From the NCBI GenBank assembly GCA_963924555.1, contig OZ004588.1:4526001-4590000 (forward strand): 64,000 nucleotides of DNA, written 5' to 3'. This DNA comes from Crambe crambe. Lineage: Eukaryota > Porifera > Demospongiae > Poecilosclerida > Crambeidae. Below are positions 47,577 through 62,500 of this stretch, one piece after another (the stretch's first letter is position 1; each line of letters opens with the position of its first letter). A model generated the notes under the pieces. That model saw only the letters and a list, made by a program, of their open reading frames with translations. It did not search any database and was not told the DNA's origin. The position numbers and the translations under genes are program-made.

Positions 47577-50500
47577 TTACATCTTAACAAGTTCATTTGG
47601 CTTGATATTACTTGAACACATGGGACACGTGCCATCTGATGATGCATTAAGATACCTGAAAATTTGAAAGCAGTAGGTAATAATACAGAAGCAGGTGTAA
47701 TAATATTATTTTAGGATTGGCAAGCAAAACATTTGTGTACTATATCCAAATGTTTCTGAGGTTATGCGAAAAAGTTATATGAATTGCTTATATTATTGGC
47801 AGTGTAGCTGCTCACTCAGCTGACGCTTCAAACCGATTTTCTACATCAAAATTGACCCTTTGTAAGGTAACTAACGAAAGTGGTTATATCTATAGATACA
47901 TGTTTTGCACCATATTTTCTAGGGTTTTTGGCCCAAAATTTTAACTTAGAGTCTTCTAGAAATTAGCTAGATGAGGAAAATTCAGCTGTCAGATAGTTGT
48001 CAATTTATTCTAAATCATCAGGGCATGAACACCTATCATTCAGACAAAAATTAAATTTATAATATCTCTGGTTCAGAGTTGTTGGTTTTTTTTTGCCCCA
48101 ATTCATTTGACAACACCTATTGATTAGATATTCTCAGTAATAGATAGACAAACTAGTGTTGGCAATGACTGTAGTTTGGTAATATTGTAATATTGGTGAT
48201 GGTAAGGGATTACTTGACTGAAGTTCACTATCTTGTTGCTGAACTTTTTTGAATTGCAAACAGCCATCCTAGCCTCGAACCCAGCCTCTCCTTTTCCTTT
48301 TATTGGGGGCGGCCAAAAAAAAAAAAAGGAAAAAAGAGGCTGGTTTCGAGGCTAACAGCCATCCCTACTTTCTGAATTTACCTTTTTAACTGGATGCTGC
48401 GATCCTGCTATCCAAGTTAAAGTTCATGTATTGTAGTTATGTAGTTCATCGGTTTCATCATATTATTGTATGAGCCGAAATGAATCTGATCTGGAAGGAC
48501 TAATGCTGATGAAGCTTCTATCTCAGTTTATAATAATAAGATTGCCATTGACCTAATTTGTATATAATCTTTACTGGTGTTACGCATGTACCTGATATAT
48601 AAGTATTACATCAAGGCTTGATTCATAACCAGACTAGTGCCTAGGTTTTATGCTTGAGAGGGATTCGCCAGTCAGTCGTGAGGTTAAGGTCCAAGAATCA
48701 CATGTACAGGGGCAGGGCATAAAAATGTCTGCCACGTTGTAGGTTGAGTTGGAAAAATGATGTGCTATTTTTGAACACGTCCAGTTAAAGGTAAAGATTA
48801 TAGTGCAGTCAATTTTTGAGTAGTGTGGTATAAAGCATTTGAATGAACCATTTCTAAGTCTAAGGTCACACTTAACATTTTCAGCTTTCTTTCAAGAAAG
48901 AGATTTCTGGATCACAACAAGCACTAGGGAATGTAGCTTCGATATCGGATGCAGAGTGTGAAAAGTTTGCAAATCTCACATCATTCTTTATTTCCTTAGG
49001 GACTTGGCACATCATGGGACATTGTTTCTTTGACCTTGGTTCTTATTGTGTCTCCATTAGTTTTTTTGCTGATAGAGCCAGTTTCTAGCTGGAGCTAGTG
49101 TGCATCTTTACTATGCACACAATTTGTGTCATACTATGGTTAACTACATGCTATTTATACTACTTTTCCTCCACCCCACACAAACAAAAAAAATTACATA
49201 ACTTAGGAATATAATGTTTCTGCTCTTATAGAGCTCCATTCGTCCCATCTTTATACTTACTACTGTTATAAACTCTCTCTCTCAGCCATTGCAATAGTTC
49301 AGTGAGGCCAGCGGAATATACGCATGACATCTCAGCCATTGGCAGCAGAGTTTAGAGCTAAAACTAAAGTAGAAGATCCTAATTAGCCATGAAAGCTTTG
49401 TGCATAGCATAGTCGTGTGGAAGATCGAAAGAAACATAGGTTAGCTTCCCTGAGGGAAAAAATAAATTCTATTATCCTCCAACAGTATATTATAGTCTAA
49501 TCCAGTCTCTCATTCATCACTGCTGATCTAGATATTGCGACTAACATAACAGTTATATACGTGGTCATATCCACCAGCTGTCTGTACGTTCTATGATTTT
49601 CATGGCAAAAATTGATGTGATCACTCTGTTTCCAATCCCACCATCTTTTTTTTATTTTATCAAGTAATGTCCAAAATTGCTGAGTGATGGTCAAAATGGC
49701 CATGTGGGCAGACATTCAATCATCCAATAAGTGTCATGTGTAGGTTACTGGTTTCTTATTGTTTTTTGTTTTTTTTTTTGTTTTTCAATGGCATTGCATA
49801 TGAAGTAGAAAAATTGGCATTTTAATTTTCTAGAAAAAAATAAGCAATGTGAACATTATTTCTGGTCATGTCTGTGCAATGGACGGAGTTTTTAACTGAG
49901 AAGCTGCTCCCTGGTGCTACAAAGTGCCAACTAAAGCAGCCTAGAGTATAGCAACAAGGCACTGAAGGTAGCGTAGTTAGCTTAGTTTCTAGATGACTCT
50001 CTGTGCATGAAGCTTTCATGGCTGACTAACTAGCTTTACTATACCCATGTGTTTGAAGCTTTTCTAAGCTCTAAACTCTGTTGGCGAGATGGGATTGTAA
50101 GAGGAAAAACATTAAATTTCCTTCTACTTAGTATGTAATTTTTCAAACTGCATCTGTATAACTGTTACACTACAGACAGGAACACAATTACAACTGCTAC
50201 CAAAATGATGAAAAATACCTCATAAATTCTGTGTAGATAGCAGGAAACTTACAGACAGGACATTCTGTCCAATCACCTTTAATCATGTGTCTTCCCTATA
50301 GATGTAATCATAATATGGTTATCATCCCTAATTGTACTCAAGTTTATAACTGTACTCCTACTAACAGACTAGCTAGTAACCAGATATCTTCAATCTATAT
50401 ATTAATATGCTTGTACGTCCGTCCGTCATGGTTTAAAGGTCAATAGGTAACGCGCATGCGTGTCACTTGTGGCAACATGCAAATTCAAAGCAAGCAAGGA

Positions 50501-53500
50501 AGGGCAGATCGAGCCTTGGACAATACACCCAAGCACTCGAGTTTCTAGCTATGGACTTGACTCAACGATGAATCTTGATGCTCTAAGAGTCCAACGTTAC
50601 AAAGAAGCGAGGGGAGAAAGAAGAAAAAGAGAATTTCAAAGGTCAATGGCTACTGTGACTGGAGCAAGCCTAACTAGGCTGGCGAAGATAGAAACAAGCG
50701 AGGGTCTGGAGACTGCAGTAAGCCTAGGCCAGCGAAGAATGCAGGGCTGCAGCAAGCCTATGATGCCTCACTGAAGGAAGCATAGGCTCAGATAGAATTT
50801 CAAATGAAATTGTCACAGATTTTCTGTGCTGTGGGTGCAGGCTAGTTGTCATTAAGGAGTGTTTTTCCCACATGCAGCTGCCTGGCTAATCTACTTTATT
50901 ACTATCATATCCAAAGTTGCACCTCATGGAATATACCAAGCACATAAATTATACCAAAATCGTACTTGAAAGCATGTGTTACCTAGCTATACAAATCAGC
51001 TACTTATTGTCTAGCTATATTTTCCATACCAAGCCCTTTTACATTATAAGAGTTATAATTATACATAATTATCTTCTATTTCTATGAATTGCATTATAAA
51101 CTTTTACTACTTACAGTTACTATGCAGTATGGCAGGGTACTCTTGCACTGAGGGCAGTCCAACTTTGTTTGTGGAAGAACATAGTCACAGTTAGGACATG
51201 GTTCTAATGGCTCTTCTATTTCATTTTTATCATGTTTCCTAGTGGTATTGAAAAGAAGTACCAGTGTGTAATTTACAGTAGGCTTATGCAAAATTCTGCT
51301 ACATTCTTATCACGATAGGTATAACAAATCTTTCCCTATGTATGGTAAGTTTATCTTCCATATTAAACAATTTGGGGCTGAGATTTAGTGTGGGGAGATT
51401 CATTATAGAACATATGACAAAAATTCTATCAAGACGTGTGCACTCAAGATGAACCACTTGGTAACCTAACTTGCTCCACTAAATATTAATCTCAGACCTT
51501 ACCTGACAATCTGTTCAATTTTCTTCTTAAATTTAGTATCAATATCCTGTCTGTACTCAGGTCTCATCAGCATAGAAGCATAACTGAAAGCAGAGCTACG
51601 TAATCCAGATCGATGGCATTCAATTACAGTCGATGTCAGGATGGGAATAATATCTACAATAATACTAATTTATCAACTAGTATCACATTCTCAGTTTTAA
51701 CTAACGTGAAGGAAATTTGCTGATATTGTTTGCTACTCGGATTAGCATTCTTGCTCCATTCATATGATCACCAAGCTTCACATGTGTCTGTTTCATAATA
51801 ATTACGAATATGAATATGGATCTTACAAGAGAATTCATTTTAATACCTTAACAAGGATATAACTGTGTAATAGCATCATGTTTTGAGTCATCTCTGATGG
51901 TATTACTATTCCATGCTTGATGAGTTCTGGAAACAAAATTCATCAACAACAAGCTGCCTAGTTAGCAAAGTTCCTAGCTGCTAGAAAATATTTTGGTATG
52001 ACCACTGTTGAGAGAGTTGTTATTACCCTGTTATCAAAAAAGGTATTAAGATTGACATGGTCAGTAGTCTGGTCACTTTAAACTTGAGGAAGCAGCTACA
52101 TGGCTACATTAGCATAATTTAGAAATACATCCCACATTGATTTGAATGATTTCTGTGCTTATGATTGCAGGGATAATTATAACAGGATATTATGTCCACA
52201 GTTTGCCCAGCCATTTTCCTGCTGGTCTGACACTATTACAATAGAAAGAAGTACATTATGTGTTTGAAATCAGTGCAAATTCAGTGTCCTGCCATCAAAT
52301 GTTAGGTCAACTATGATTTGTTATAATTGGCACTGTAATCAGGGCTCCTAGATCATCCACGAATAGCCTACTAGGTACACATACCTGAATGCATATTGAA
52401 GAGCATATCATGAGCATTTCGATAGTTTCCAGCTGCTTGATCTTCTTTTGCAATTAAAATAGCAGTTCGTGCAGCTTCTTTGTACTGACCAATAGCTAAA
52501 TATAGCTTAAAAAGAAACTTGGCATCCTGTAAGAAAGAAATATTTTGATTTAAAAGGTGCACTTTTCTATTCTCTGCAGTGAATACTTCCAATCTATCTA
52601 TCAATTAGAACCCACTTGCAGCTGTGATGCTTTGGTAATGCACATGCTACATATGCATGAAAATTAGTACCTTTGGAGTAGCATCAAAATCACCCATCAA
52701 ATAATTCATTAACCGTTGTGTTAATAGTTCTTGCTTTGCTTCTCCTACAATTTCAATGGCCATGTCGATACTCTTTCCCTCAGGTGTAATTGGACATTGA
52801 AGAAGATGTTGCAAGGCCTATTCAAGAGCAACATAATTAGTCATAAGATCTATACATATTCTTCAGCACCAACTCCCTAGCGTGGGGTTGCTAAGGCCAA
52901 CCCCAAATATTATGAATGTCTACATCATCAATGTTTATTATTCCCGGCATGTACATACCAGCCTATATAATAATATGTAATACTTATTGTACACTCCAGC
53001 ATTGAATATCATGATTTATTACTACCCAACCAAGGGTAGTAATAAATCTGATATTCAAAAAAGGAGTGTGCAATAAGCATTTTATTATATATAAGTGGAT
53101 TCGACAGTTGGTTTCAGCCAGGCGGCTGCATATGCCGTGTAGCAAGTTGTAATGTGAACCTGTAATATTTACCATGAAGCACTTAGAGCCTATCAGCCCA
53201 CCAGACCTACGAACAACTAAGATAAGCCTTGACAAACCGCTATAGAATTTGCCTATCATCTTCAAAAACGTTACTAGGCTAGTCTGCGCATGCGTAGAGA
53301 AGGCGTTGAATAATGCCATTGAATACAGTAACAGACCAATAAGATTGCTTGAATCCACGTATATAACAATAATCATTGTACGTAGTTTCCTCAAAGTTTG
53401 GGATTAAGGATCAAGTACTTAAATTTGAATATGTAGTTAGACACCAAGACTGAGGAATTAGATGCCCTGAGCTATATAGCAGGGCCTGTTGTAGATAATG

Positions 53501-56500
53501 GGATGCCCACCTTATCATACTCCTTTGCATTAAAAAAAAAACTTCCAGCCTTGAAATGATCACCAGTACTCTCAAAATGAGTGGCTATTTTGTAATAATC
53601 ATCTGTACTGGCATCATCTCCAATTATTTCAGCATATTGCTCCATATGATTTCGTGCCTAAAAGGTATAAAAATAGGGACATAATTTTTATACTTTAAAT
53701 AAATTGAAATAACCTGAGCCATTGCAAATGCTTCATCTTGACAGTGAGATAAAACTAGAAATTTTAAAGCAGATGCTATATCTCCAAGTTTTTCGAAGAA
53801 TCTGCACACACAATTCTTATATATATTTATGACCATAATCTATCTCATTATGTTAACCTAGCAACCATTTTAGCTCCTTCAACTGAATGGTACTCCTGTA
53901 CTATTCTTACTGCATCATCTGGTCGCTGTAAATAGTCCAAATACACTCTATAATGATGAATAAAAAGCATTTATAATATTCATACCCAAGCAAAGCTTGG
54001 TACAATTGATATGAAGTCAATTAAAATTTATAAGGATTTCACAGCAACAACAAAGTGTTTTGAGCTAAAACTAAATACAAACACCCACAAAACAAGTTCC
54101 TGCAAATAATAACCGAATTTGATATCAAGATGAAGTAAAAACTTGTTAAGGAACAAAAAAATGTTATCACACTTCTTGGTTAGGACACATGCATATTGGT
54201 TGTGAAGGGAAGAATTTGGCACTGTTTCACACATGAGGCTGAAACATTTTTTTCTGACAGCAATTGATTCTGAAGGATTAGATATTCCTACTATAATTTT
54301 ATTTATATTTGTAGAAATTTGGACCAACATAATTGCTGCAATTAAATCGATAAATATTGGACCAATAGTATTGCTTTTTGTGATTTAAGTAGTTTTAGCT
54401 ATGTTTGGTGGATCCACTGAACTTACACCCTAGTATCCTTATTAGCAATAGAAATGCATGTTCATTTTGATTATATATTTAGGGAATGGAAAGCATAGTT
54501 AATGAACTGGTCAATAATCAACTACTCTCAAGGACTGATCAAGTAACTACAGATTTTACCTGGTAGCATTATCATACTCTTTCGCAGTCTCGTATGACCT
54601 AGCAGCTTCCATGTATTGCTTATCAGCTTCACGAGCCTTAGCATATTGTCCATGGATTTTTGATGAAGTTACTTGGCTTAGTAATTTTCCAACACTGCTC
54701 CTGAAATATGGATTAGTGTTTTTTATTATGACGGCTACATTTTAAGGTTATTTATTTGGAAATAACAAATACTGTGCAAATACATCAGAGTTATTATATA
54801 ATTACCAGTTTTTAATTTTGATATACACAGTTGCAGCTTTGTCCCAATGATGGCATTTTTCATATAAAGCACCAGCTTCAGCATAGAGCTAGGGGAAAAA
54901 ATAGACAGAAGAATGCATGGAGTATAAAAGGGAATCAGGTGTGAGACATCTCAGAATTCCTGCATTCACTTTCAGCTATGATCCCTCTAAATCAGTCCAT
55001 TATCTTGTTCAACAACAACATGAAAATTAGTTAACACATACATGTGTACAAACTAGTGTTAATTATATATAAAATCCAGAGGTCGGGTTTACAAGTAGAC
55101 ACCATTTTATTTAGTGAGAATCCACATTATTCCATCACCACTTGCAATCTATGTGAGTGATGACTATAATTACATGACGACCTTTACCTAAACAGCTGCA
55201 TTTATCTTTAGTATTTATACATAAATTACGTGTGGAATGTGCAATTTGACACTGTATAGTTCACATTATAAGACAGGGACTCTAAACCTATCTCAGTACT
55301 TCTAAGAGCCCAAATTTATTTGACTTGGCTAACTAGCTATGCAGAGATCTACTTCTAGTCTTTCCAGATTAACGATTGCTGCATCATCAACATAATGTCT
55401 TTAAATCTCATAACGTGCAATGATCATAATTAATATAATCAACACCTCCAGCCTATGTCTCAGCACTTCAGTGCTGAGACAAAGAAGTTCATCCTGGCTG
55501 ATGCCACAATACAGTCATATTATTCTAAGAGCAAACATACTAACCTTTAAAGAGTCTAATATATCAGCACATTCCTTCACAAGAGGTTTATTATTCATGG
55601 ACTGGACTATTCCAACCCCTCTAAAAGAGTGAATAAATAAAAATTAATGGTGACAGAAATGTGATCACATTTTGAAAACCCTGCTTATGGTGAAAATCAA
55701 AATCAAAAATTTCTATGTTGACTATGATGGCTTCTACGATGCCTGAGGAACAGCTCATAGAAACTCCAGGTTATAGCGTCTATTAGAAGTCGAATGAGCA
55801 ATGCAAACATTATTTCTGGTCACACCTGCACTACTAAAATTATCAATGGGTGGAGTTTCTAACTAGAGGCCTGATGCTACGAAGTGCCAATCAAGGCCTG
55901 GTCTAGAGCGAGAAGGTACTGAAGGTAGCGCAATAGATTTGTATTTTCATTGAAATGGCATGACTTATTGTTACAATGCAGGTTTTCACAAATCCAGTCA
56001 CATAAAATGCATAGTTACCTACGAATATCACCAGTCCTGATTGCCATACGTGCCATTCCTCCATTGCATACTTCATCATGTTCAATATCCTTGAAGAGGG
56101 GAGGGGGAAAATATTCTAAATACACTTTAATTTAGAATAAGAGTTGATACAGTATATGTACCTGTTTTGTAATTCCACTCTCATAATATAACAGAGCATT
56201 TGCATAATCACCACTGGAAAAAAAAGAATATACATACACTGACTGACAGACATGACACAATGAAGATAAGAATGCATATGATCGTATAATTATCATGGGA
56301 TTGGACACATGCACTCATTAGCAAACTAACATCCGAGCAAGGCCCATTGACAGTACACTATTGCTAAGTTGCTTGCTTCTGACAAGAGTTGTGAAGAAAG
56401 ATTTATGCTAATGACAGTAACACAATTACTTATACTATATAATTTAGACTAAGGGATCTACACCATTTAAGAGACCCAAAGGCCCTGGTGTTTAGTGATC

Positions 56501-59500
56501 GAGTGCAGCGAGAGGTCACTACTAAGGGCCTGAGGGTCTCTTAAATGTTGTAGATCCCGTCAGTCGAGGTGCCTAACTAATTTAAACTATAGCTATCTAG
56601 TCTAGCTCTTAGGAAGTGCAAGAAACAGTTTTATACTTGTTCAGGAATCACAGTAAAAACGACCATGCCCTTAGAGGAAGGGCACTAAGTGATTACCAAG
56701 GAAAGGCACTTTGTATTAGGTGACATACTTGTTTATACATGGTAAAATTTAATCCCTTTCTCAAGGAATAGGTTAATGATATTGCCACCGTATCAGGGAG
56801 AGGATAGAAGTGTATGGAATCAATGCATACAATAGTTGTCCTATGGACAGCAAACTTACTACTAGGGCAATGTACAACATTTGAGTCACAGCGAGCAAGC
56901 GAGCAAGTATTAAGCACTTACAAGCTGCTTAGATAAGCCTTGTGCATGTGCCTGCTGCCCCAAAAGCTTGAGCTGATAGTTAATTTGTGCTTTGCTGTTG
57001 AGTTATGTAGCTAAGTGGCAGGCAGCTGCTGCATAGTACTTACCACAAAGCACTTAGATATGTCTAGTGCCTACAATCCACTTAGATAAGCCTAGCCCTA
57101 CCATCCACCATGCTATAAACAAAGCAATGTAGAAATCAATCAAGCAATTACAATTAGAGCAAGTGCATAAATGCAAGTTCAGGGTGCTACTATTGCATGA
57201 CACTACCCTACACATGCCTGGGGCATTTTGGAGTGTAGACATAGATATTCTACAATTTCAATGAGTCATGACCTGAGAGTCAGCTTGCTTGCTGCGCTCA
57301 CTTGCTGCAATAAATTGGAAGTAGCAAGCTAGCTAGCTGCCAAGAAAGTTCTGGCAGAGTAATTTCAAGTTCCCACAATAATAATCAATGTTGTCACATT
57401 TTCCCTCTAATTCTAAAAAGGCTGTGGCCGCTCCACAAAGTTTGTATGTGTCAATAACTTTACTCCATCAGAGTCTGCACTGGACGGCTGATATCTTAAA
57501 GGTATAAAAATCTAACAGCCCAAAGCCGCTTGACATTGGCTCATTCACTCTGACTTCAAGGGAGCATGGCAATGATGCTGATGATCAGGAACTCAAGCAG
57601 AAAATACAGATACTTAAACTTTGGGACAGAACTAATTTTTTTGATACATACACTTATCAAAGAAATTGCTCATAAGCTGTAGCTATGTAGGATTTCAATC
57701 CCATAAACATTCTGTTACTGCCCTCCCTTCCCTACACACATACATACAGGAAGTAATTGGGGGGGGGGGGGGGGAGCTGAAATACAGGATAATCAAATCA
57801 AGCTCTTCAGCTATGATTCACTTACAAAATGCACATGATTATCACTCCCATATAACTTACGTGAATTCAAGTTGCTGAGCATACTCCTTACTTATGTATG
57901 GAACTTGATCAGGGGATAAAGTTTTTGCCAAATTTAAGGCATGATCCCAATTCAAAAGATCACGGCGCATCTATTATAATGAAACCTAGTAACTAGATAA
58001 TTATACACATATCATAAAAAGAGTGAAACCTCCAATGCCATCACAGGGTTAGAAGATGCCAGAAAGCATTCCTGAGCTCGATCATAAAAACCATTCAGCA
58101 AACACAAATGACCCAATAGCAAATTTTGATCTTCTGTATCCTGCAAGGATACAATTTCAATATCTAAATGAGAGATATATAATTATATACACTATGCCAC
58201 TTCACATGAGATCGAGTTAGAAGAAAACCATAATTATTGGTAATTGTTGCACAAAACTAATTTCATATTATGATGGTCACCTTTTGCCACCCGCAATACA
58301 TAATTTGTTCAATCATAACTCTTGGGAAAAAAAATTTACACACTTCTGCAACAAATGTATCAAGTACAGTGCCACAGGCTAAGGTACTTTCATGTGCATA
58401 TGTTTGTGAATGATATATCCTTGCTGAGTTTCAGCCTGTAGTTTAGAAAATACAAACTCTGGAACACAAACATAAAAAAGTTCTACTCTTTAAAATGGGT
58501 GTGGGATTCACTTTCTTTAGCAGCAATCTAACGAGGCCACATGGTACTTGTGACGTCACATCCCATGCATGCTGGATCTCCAGTCTAGAGACAAATGCAG
58601 CTGTAACACAGAATCCATTGGAGGATGGAACTCAATTTTAGGAGCAAAGTAAACTAGACACTACTTTGAAATTAACTACAATATTAGGACAAATTATGAT
58701 CTAAACACTAAAAATATGAAGGAAAAAACGGCTTCTATATTATGGAAACTTAGCCTGCAAAGAGAACAGTTACTGATGCTAGTGGAAGGAATTGTAGGCT
58801 TTAACTAAATGAATTATGAGCTAAAGAAAGTGAATCCCATGACCATTTTAGGTACCTTCGCATGCAGTTGTTAATGGTTTCATGTTTAACATTGATATTT
58901 GTATTGTAGTGAGCTGATTTATATCCCTGCTGAGTTTCAGAGCTTAGAAAATACAAACTCTGGAACAAAGAATTACAAAAAAAGTTCTACTCCTTAAGGC
59001 TGTGGCACTGTAATCCATTAAAGAGATTCAGGTAATAATATGCAGAAAAAATGTACAGATATCTAATGATTTCTGCAATAATGAGAGATTATTACAACTG
59101 TTTGTCATTGTACCATATAGGTCAGTTTACTGGAGTTTCATACTCGTCATCTGGGTTCTATTGATATTCCAAATTATCCACCATATAACAGATTGTGGCA
59201 AGTGTTTTTATGTCTATTGAAGAACATACACAGTATGTTAGTATTATCCAAGCAACTCACTTTTACTCGATTTAGAGCATATATCATTGAAACATTGTTC
59301 ACTTGTTGATATGCCCGAATTGCTGTAAAGTATAAGATATTGTATCAAAAATATCCATTGTTAAAAATTCAGTTATCTTGTTCAACAATCTATTACCATG
59401 AACTATGTAAGTTGTGACAATCTTATTATATGTATCCGCATTTATAGCAATTCGAATGCTATCTCAGAGAACAGACTAAAAAACAGCTATGAACAAAAAC

Positions 59501-62500
59501 AACAGAGATTGCAGTAACTAGTGATCATAGAGAGAGCTATGGCGAATGAAAATCTCGGAACTAAGATTTCACAGACAATACTAAGAACACATACTTCAAT
59601 CAATCTATGTGTGAGAATAACCAAAATTTAATGATCACACTTGATAGTCTTAACTTGCACTGCAGGTAGAGGTCCACCAACTCACCATCCTCATCAGCCA
59701 CTTGGTGAATTAGTTGGAAACAAAACAAAACAAAAAAACAACAATAAAAGACACTAAAAGACACTGAAGAACTGGTTGGAAAAAAAACTTTCAGCATACT
59801 AGTTATGTGCTTGTAGCACAGAAAGGTGAGACAGTAACACAGCTTGCTTTTGCAAAAAATTTAAATGTTGCATTATGATATTTTGGAGTTGCATGCCCTC
59901 TTCTCATAGAGCCCTATCCCCTCTCATTTCTTTTATCAAGCCTTAACCGTCTTTGTTTCGCTGATTCAGAGTTCTTCTGGCTCTATCCTTTGCATTCCTT
60001 CGGTCTAACCTTGCTCTTTTTTGCTGCTCAGTTTTGGAGCAGTGTTGATTCGCTTCACTTTCCATCATTAGCTAAAAAAAGTTAGCTATTTCGTGCATGT
60101 GCAGTATTTTACCCTCAGGGCTTGATATAATTATAGCCACTATCCAGTTTGTACACCATGGAGAGGGCTCACTTCGTTCGCAATTATGTGTTTGTAAGTA
60201 AGACCACTTGGTAAACCAGGAATTATTAAGTGTAAACTGGTTAAATTTAAATTTCTTGTAATCTGCAAAATGAGTGTACCTCAATATTATGTATGCCACC
60301 AAGCAAAACTGTAGCAACTAGAGGGGATAACATTTTGTAAGATAAGTACATAGCTCAAGTGCTGGGTGTTTTCTCCCAAGGATAGTGGATGTTATGATTG
60401 TCCATTATTTTTTATCTGTGGGATTAGAAATGAGGCAGTGGCATGTACATAGCTGATTTCAATGTTTAAGATGACACTATTATGCTATAGTGAGAAAGTA
60501 GTTTTTCCAAGTGAACTAAAATGCTTAGTCGATTACCATAGCATGGCCATAGACATGCTATCTCATCTGGGAATACTAGCTCACCATTAAAAGTTATATG
60601 CTTACCAACTGATACATCAATGTGTTCCAATGCTGCTGTAGCTAATTTAGTCCAGTAAAGAGGCGAATCTAATGCTGCAGCAAATGACCAAGCATCCTTG
60701 AATCTATAATTTCATTGTATATGATATAAACATAATTCAGTAACAACTCAGCAGCAACAGGTGCATGCATACAGATCCCTGTACTCAGTTTATTTATATT
60801 ATTTACCAAGTAGAAAATTCAAACCACTTAAGATAATAAGCCTAGTGCCTACTATACAAAGATTGTAGAAATCCATTGGCAGGGTGCACCAAATTTATGT
60901 ATGTAAGCCTGGGGCATTTTGGAGTGTGTATACATAGACCTAGGTATATAAAGATAATTATTCTAGACAAAAGTAAAGTTCAAAAAGTTTAAAGCCTTAC
61001 CATCCCTTCTCAATTTCAATAGCCACACCCATATTACCAACTACTCTATCCCTACTTCACTCCCCATGATTGCTTTCATGGGGAATGAAGAGTAGCTACT
61101 GCTCTCATGGAGAATGAAGTAGGTAATAGAGTAATATGGGTGTGGTTATTGGAATTAGGAGGGGTAGGTAAGGTTTGAGTTCATTTTATTTATTTTTTCC
61201 TTTTACTTGTTCATCACTTATTTTTATGTAATGCAGATATAGAAGATGAAAATATGGTGTATGTATCTAGAATAACTAGCTAGGGCAATGTAGTCACAGT
61301 GAGCAGTGAGCGAGCAAGTATTCCTATAGGTTGTGTTTGTGCTTCAACTCCTTAGAAGATTTTGCTGTGAGTTTATATGTAAGCCCTAGATGATACTCTT
61401 CATTAAATTGAGCTGATTTTTTTCTGGAGTGTTTTAGCTTCTACAGTACTAGTCTAGTACATGTCTTACCTGCATGGTTTTATGGAGTGATCATTAAGCC
61501 ATCTTTAAGTAGTATTTTTACATGCACATGCAGGCACTGATGATTGCTGGGGATTCAAAATGAGAATGTGGAGTGTATGCTTCTCATCAACTAAGTTGAC
61601 AGATGTCATGATCCAAAAAAATGTAAATGTACTCAATACCTCCTGTTCACCAGTGATCTATACCTGCAAACACTTTATGTAAATGTAGCTTTGTATAACA
61701 GCAGATATTGTACCTTATGTGTGTGCTCACTTTAGTGCTTTTCAATATAGGTGATTTAGTGGTACATGCTAGATCCAAATAACCAAGCTAGAATAACATA
61801 CGTACCAACTTACTTTTTCAAGGCAATGCATCTCTTCATTGAAGCTTTTAGCTACATGAAAATAAATCCAAAAGTATGCATGTGTAAGGATCCTGTAATA
61901 TATAATCACCTAGATGACCTAAAATTTGCCTGTATTTGCTGTACTTCAAGCCCCTACTCGTCTTAGTCGCCATAACTAAAATAATATATAGTGAAGATAG
62001 CTCTCATCTAACTGCTCAGAGCTCCGATGTAAAGCAGGTCTGTGGTTTGAAACCAGGCTTTTTTCCCCTGTCATTTGCTTTTCATGTGAGCATGGGCAGG
62101 AAGCAATTCTGTCTGTGCATATAAATGAAATTTCACTTTGCTTTTGTATGGGCATCTGTAGCTAATTCTCTTGCCTGTGCAAACTCATACTTGTCCACAT
62201 ACATTATGTAAATACATAAGAATACAGTGACATACAGTGGAACCTTGGCTATTCCAGAACCTCACTTCTCCAGATTTGGAAATAGTTACTAATACATGCA
62301 CTACAAACATGACTGTGTAACATTACAGCTGTATGCAGCTACACTGCTCTTGGAAGTTAGTGCTAAAATTAAAGACAATGTGAAAAAAGTTTGGATAAAG
62401 GTGTCCAGATAACTGAGGTTCTACTGTATTATTATTGTGACACCATTGGATTATATTTTTCCACAACGTAATCAGTGATTACATTGTAAAAAGTGTACTT

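Noticed and set aside
50460..50774. 104-codon frame as a host gene
   Set aside because: It lies inside the Helitron-like repeat and is only partly shared with the other copies; no domain is recognised.
61640..61680. Possible WDR19 microexon GTATAGATCACTGGTG...
   Set aside because: Length and phase do not fit the neighbouring exons; the 61814-61851 exon fits in both phase and residues.
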